NCBI GenBank assembly: GCA_049589355.1
Contig: JBAWAP010000286.1
Coordinates: 1-7,061 of the forward strand
DNA: 7,061 bases
Direction of reading: 5' to 3'
Source of the DNA: JBAWAP01 sp049589355
Lineage (GTDB): Bacteria > Chloroflexota > Anaerolineae > VGOG01
Shown here piece by piece: positions 5,991-7,061 of this stretch. The stretch's first letter is position 1. Each line of letters begins with the position of its first letter. Below the pieces are notes generated by a model that saw only the letters and a list, made by a program, of their open reading frames with translations, made no database searches and was not told where the DNA came from. Made by a program: the position numbers and the translations under genes.

Positions 5991-6914
5991 TTACTCTTCA
6001 GTATGTCCAAGGTCTACACTTCGGTACTGCCTGGGCGGACTTTTGAAGCCGCCGCTGGAATCAATACGGCCGTTGCTCTTGAAAAGACGGATTTTCTCCC
6101 GAACTGCTTCTTTGACATTTTCACGAGAGATGCTCAGGTATTTGCGTGGATCCACTTCATCAGGGTGTTTCTCGAAACCCTCCCTCATCCCTCGCACAAA
6201 AACCTGATTCAGGTAAGTTGCCACGTTGACCTTGCAGACGCCGTGCTCAATGGCTTCGACCACACTCTCGTGCTTGACGCCTGATGAACCGTGCAAGACC
6301 AATGGCACTCCAACCCTCCGACGGACGGCCTCGATACGCGAGATGTCCAGGGTGGCCTCGCGTGCCTCCATGGCATGGACCGAGCCGACGGCCACCGCCA
6401 GGGAATCGGCTCCGGTCTGCTCGATGAACTCTTTAGCCTGGTCGGGGTCCGTCATGGCTGCTTCCACCTCTTCAGGCGTCACGCCGTCTTTGGCCTGAAG
6501 CACGCGACCCAACTCTGTTTCGACAGGGATACCGGCGATGTGGGCGATCTCACAGACCCTCTTGCTGATGGCCACGTTTTCTTCGTAAGGTAGCTTGGAG
6601 CCATCGAACATCAGGGAGGTGAAGCCCGCACGCAGACAGCGGACATTTTGGTCAAAGTCGGTGCCGTGGTCCAGGTGTAGGACAACTGGTACATCGGCCA
6701 GGCTGGCCGCGATCTTGACCAGGCCAACCGCGTAGGCCAGTCCCGCGTAACGGATGGCCCCCTGGCTCACTTGCAAGATTACCGGCGCACCTTCCTCTTG
6801 AGCAGTCTCGACGATGGCCTGCACCATTTCCATGTTGTTAGCATTGAAGGCCCCCACAGCAAAGCGCTCGGCCAAAGCAAGCTGTAGTATTTCCTTGCTG
6901 GTTACTAATGGCAT
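5991..6914 (-). CDS. fba: class II (zinc-dependent) fructose-1,6-bisphosphate aldolase
   Basis: Reversibly cleaves fructose-1,6-bisphosphate to dihydroxyacetone phosphate and glyceraldehyde-3-phosphate in the cytoplasm. The 307-residue product starts MPLVTSKEIL, the standard N-terminus. Class II signatures are VVLHLDHGTD (77-86, catalytic Asp82 and zinc ligand His83), VETELGRV (131-138, Glu134), AVAVGSVHA (173-181, zinc ligand His180), VLHGSSG (206-212, zinc ligand His208 and phosphate-binding Gly/Ser) and KVNVAT (228-233). A tagatose-bisphosphate aldolase of the same family cannot be fully excluded from sequence alone, but the fbp and pfk neighbours favour fructose-bisphosphate. The ATG at 6914 is preferred to an in-frame GTG at 6923 because that GTG is part of the ribosome binding site. 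It is the first gene of the - strand cluster. Confidence 0.96.
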   Translation of the reverse strand: MPLVTSKEILQLALAERFAVGAFNANNMEMVQAIVETAQEEGAPVILQVSQGAIRYAGLAYAVGLVKIAASLADVPVVLHLDHGTDFDQNVRCLRAGFTSLMFDGSKLPYEENVAISKRVCEIAHIAGIPVETELGRVLQAKDGVTPEEVEAAMTDPDQAKEFIEQTGADSLAVAVGSVHAMEAREATLDISRIEAVRRRVGVPLVLHGSSGVKHESVVEAIEHGVCKVNVATYLNQVFVRGMREGFEKHPDEVDPRKYLSISRENVKEAVREKIRLFKSNGRIDSSGGFKSPPRQYRSVDLGHTEE

Positions 6915-6920
6915 TGAAAT

Positions 6921-6928
6921 CACCTTTC
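6921..6928 (-). promoter_or_regulatory. ribosome binding site that fixes the fba start
   Basis: Read on the - strand this is GAAAGGTG, 6 nt before the ATG at 6914-6912. Its last three bases form the GTG that would otherwise be an in-frame start, so translation should begin at the ATG. Confidence 0.75.
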
Positions 6929-6955
6929 TGTTATCTGTGTCATTGCGAGTCTTCC

Positions 6956-6972
6956 ATGGCGCATCGCGCCAT
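6956..6972. repeat. short perfect hairpin upstream of fba
   Basis: ATGGCGC (6956-6962) and GCGCCAT (6966-6972) form a 7-bp stem with a 3-nt loop, about 42 bp before the fba start. No U run follows on either strand, so it is not an obvious terminator. It may belong to a larger intergenic repeat or to the fba 5' leader. Confidence 0.5.
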
Positions 6973-6998
6973 CCGTAGGGGGCAGAAACTTGGGCGAG

Positions 6999-7061
6999 GT
7001 TCGTAGTAACAGCTTTAGCTGTCGTTTGGCAGCAAAGGCGACTAAAGTCGCCACTACGAAC
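6999..7061. repeat. structured intergenic repeat with nested hairpins
   Basis: GTTCGTAGT (6999-7007) and ACTACGAAC (7053-7061) are outer 9-bp inverted repeats. Inside are two further hairpins, ACAGC-TTTA-GCTGT (7009-7022) and GGCGAC-TAAA-GTCGCC (7037-7052). All three stems are perfect, giving a cloverleaf-like fold. It has no coding signal and is not a tRNA: there is no TTCGA-type arm or acceptor end. The window ends exactly at the outer repeat, so the element may continue. It looks like a REP-type dispersed repeat. Confidence 0.7.

Noticed and set aside
6915..6923. GTG at 6923 as the fba start adding 3 residues
   Set aside because: The GTG is the end of the GAAAGGTG ribosome binding site, and family members begin with MPLVT at the ATG at 6914.
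6999..7061. CRISPR repeat or tRNA gene at the right edge
   Set aside because: There is only one unit, with no spacer periodicity, and the stems do not match tRNA arms.

Overview
The window has an AT-richer accessory stretch at the left and ordinary bacterial housekeeping genes for the rest. The organism is probably a Chloroflexota-type bacterium. That is inference, from a T-box-controlled serS, a compact fba-fbp-pfk cluster with a probable PPi-type phosphofructokinase, and short inverted-repeat elements between genes. No marker gene settles the taxonomy, and Bacillota or a related Gram-positive-like lineage is possible.

Left part (1-1800). A 526-residue gene on the + strand joins an N-terminal SIR2-like domain to a C-terminal P-loop kinase-like domain. 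This architecture suggests an NAD-dependent antiphage defence protein, and it is the most novel item here. Its upstream flank is cut off by the window edge. Behind it is about 200 bp with no intact gene. On the - strand this stretch reads like a frameshifted remnant of a small protein, possibly the C-terminus of a PIN-domain toxin.

Middle (about 1828-3540). A complete T-box leader precedes serS (seryl-tRNA synthetase). It has stem I with AG-bulge and distal-loop motifs, a specifier loop, the T-box antiterminator and a competing terminator. Uncharged tRNA-Ser should pair with the leader and allow read-through into serS. After serS come a 94-bp inverted-repeat element and a strong symmetric terminator, shared with the convergent gene set on the other strand.

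Right part (3649-6914, - strand). fba, fbp and pfk lie in that transcription order. All three act on fructose-1,6-bisphosphate: aldolase cleaves or forms it, FBPase dephosphorylates it, and the phosphofructokinase makes it (reversibly if PPi-dependent). The fbp-pfk gap is 30 nt. The fba-fbp gap is 140 nt and holds a 99-bp element with 15-bp perfect terminal inverted repeats. Upstream of fba, at the window edge, is a third structured repeat with nested hairpins.
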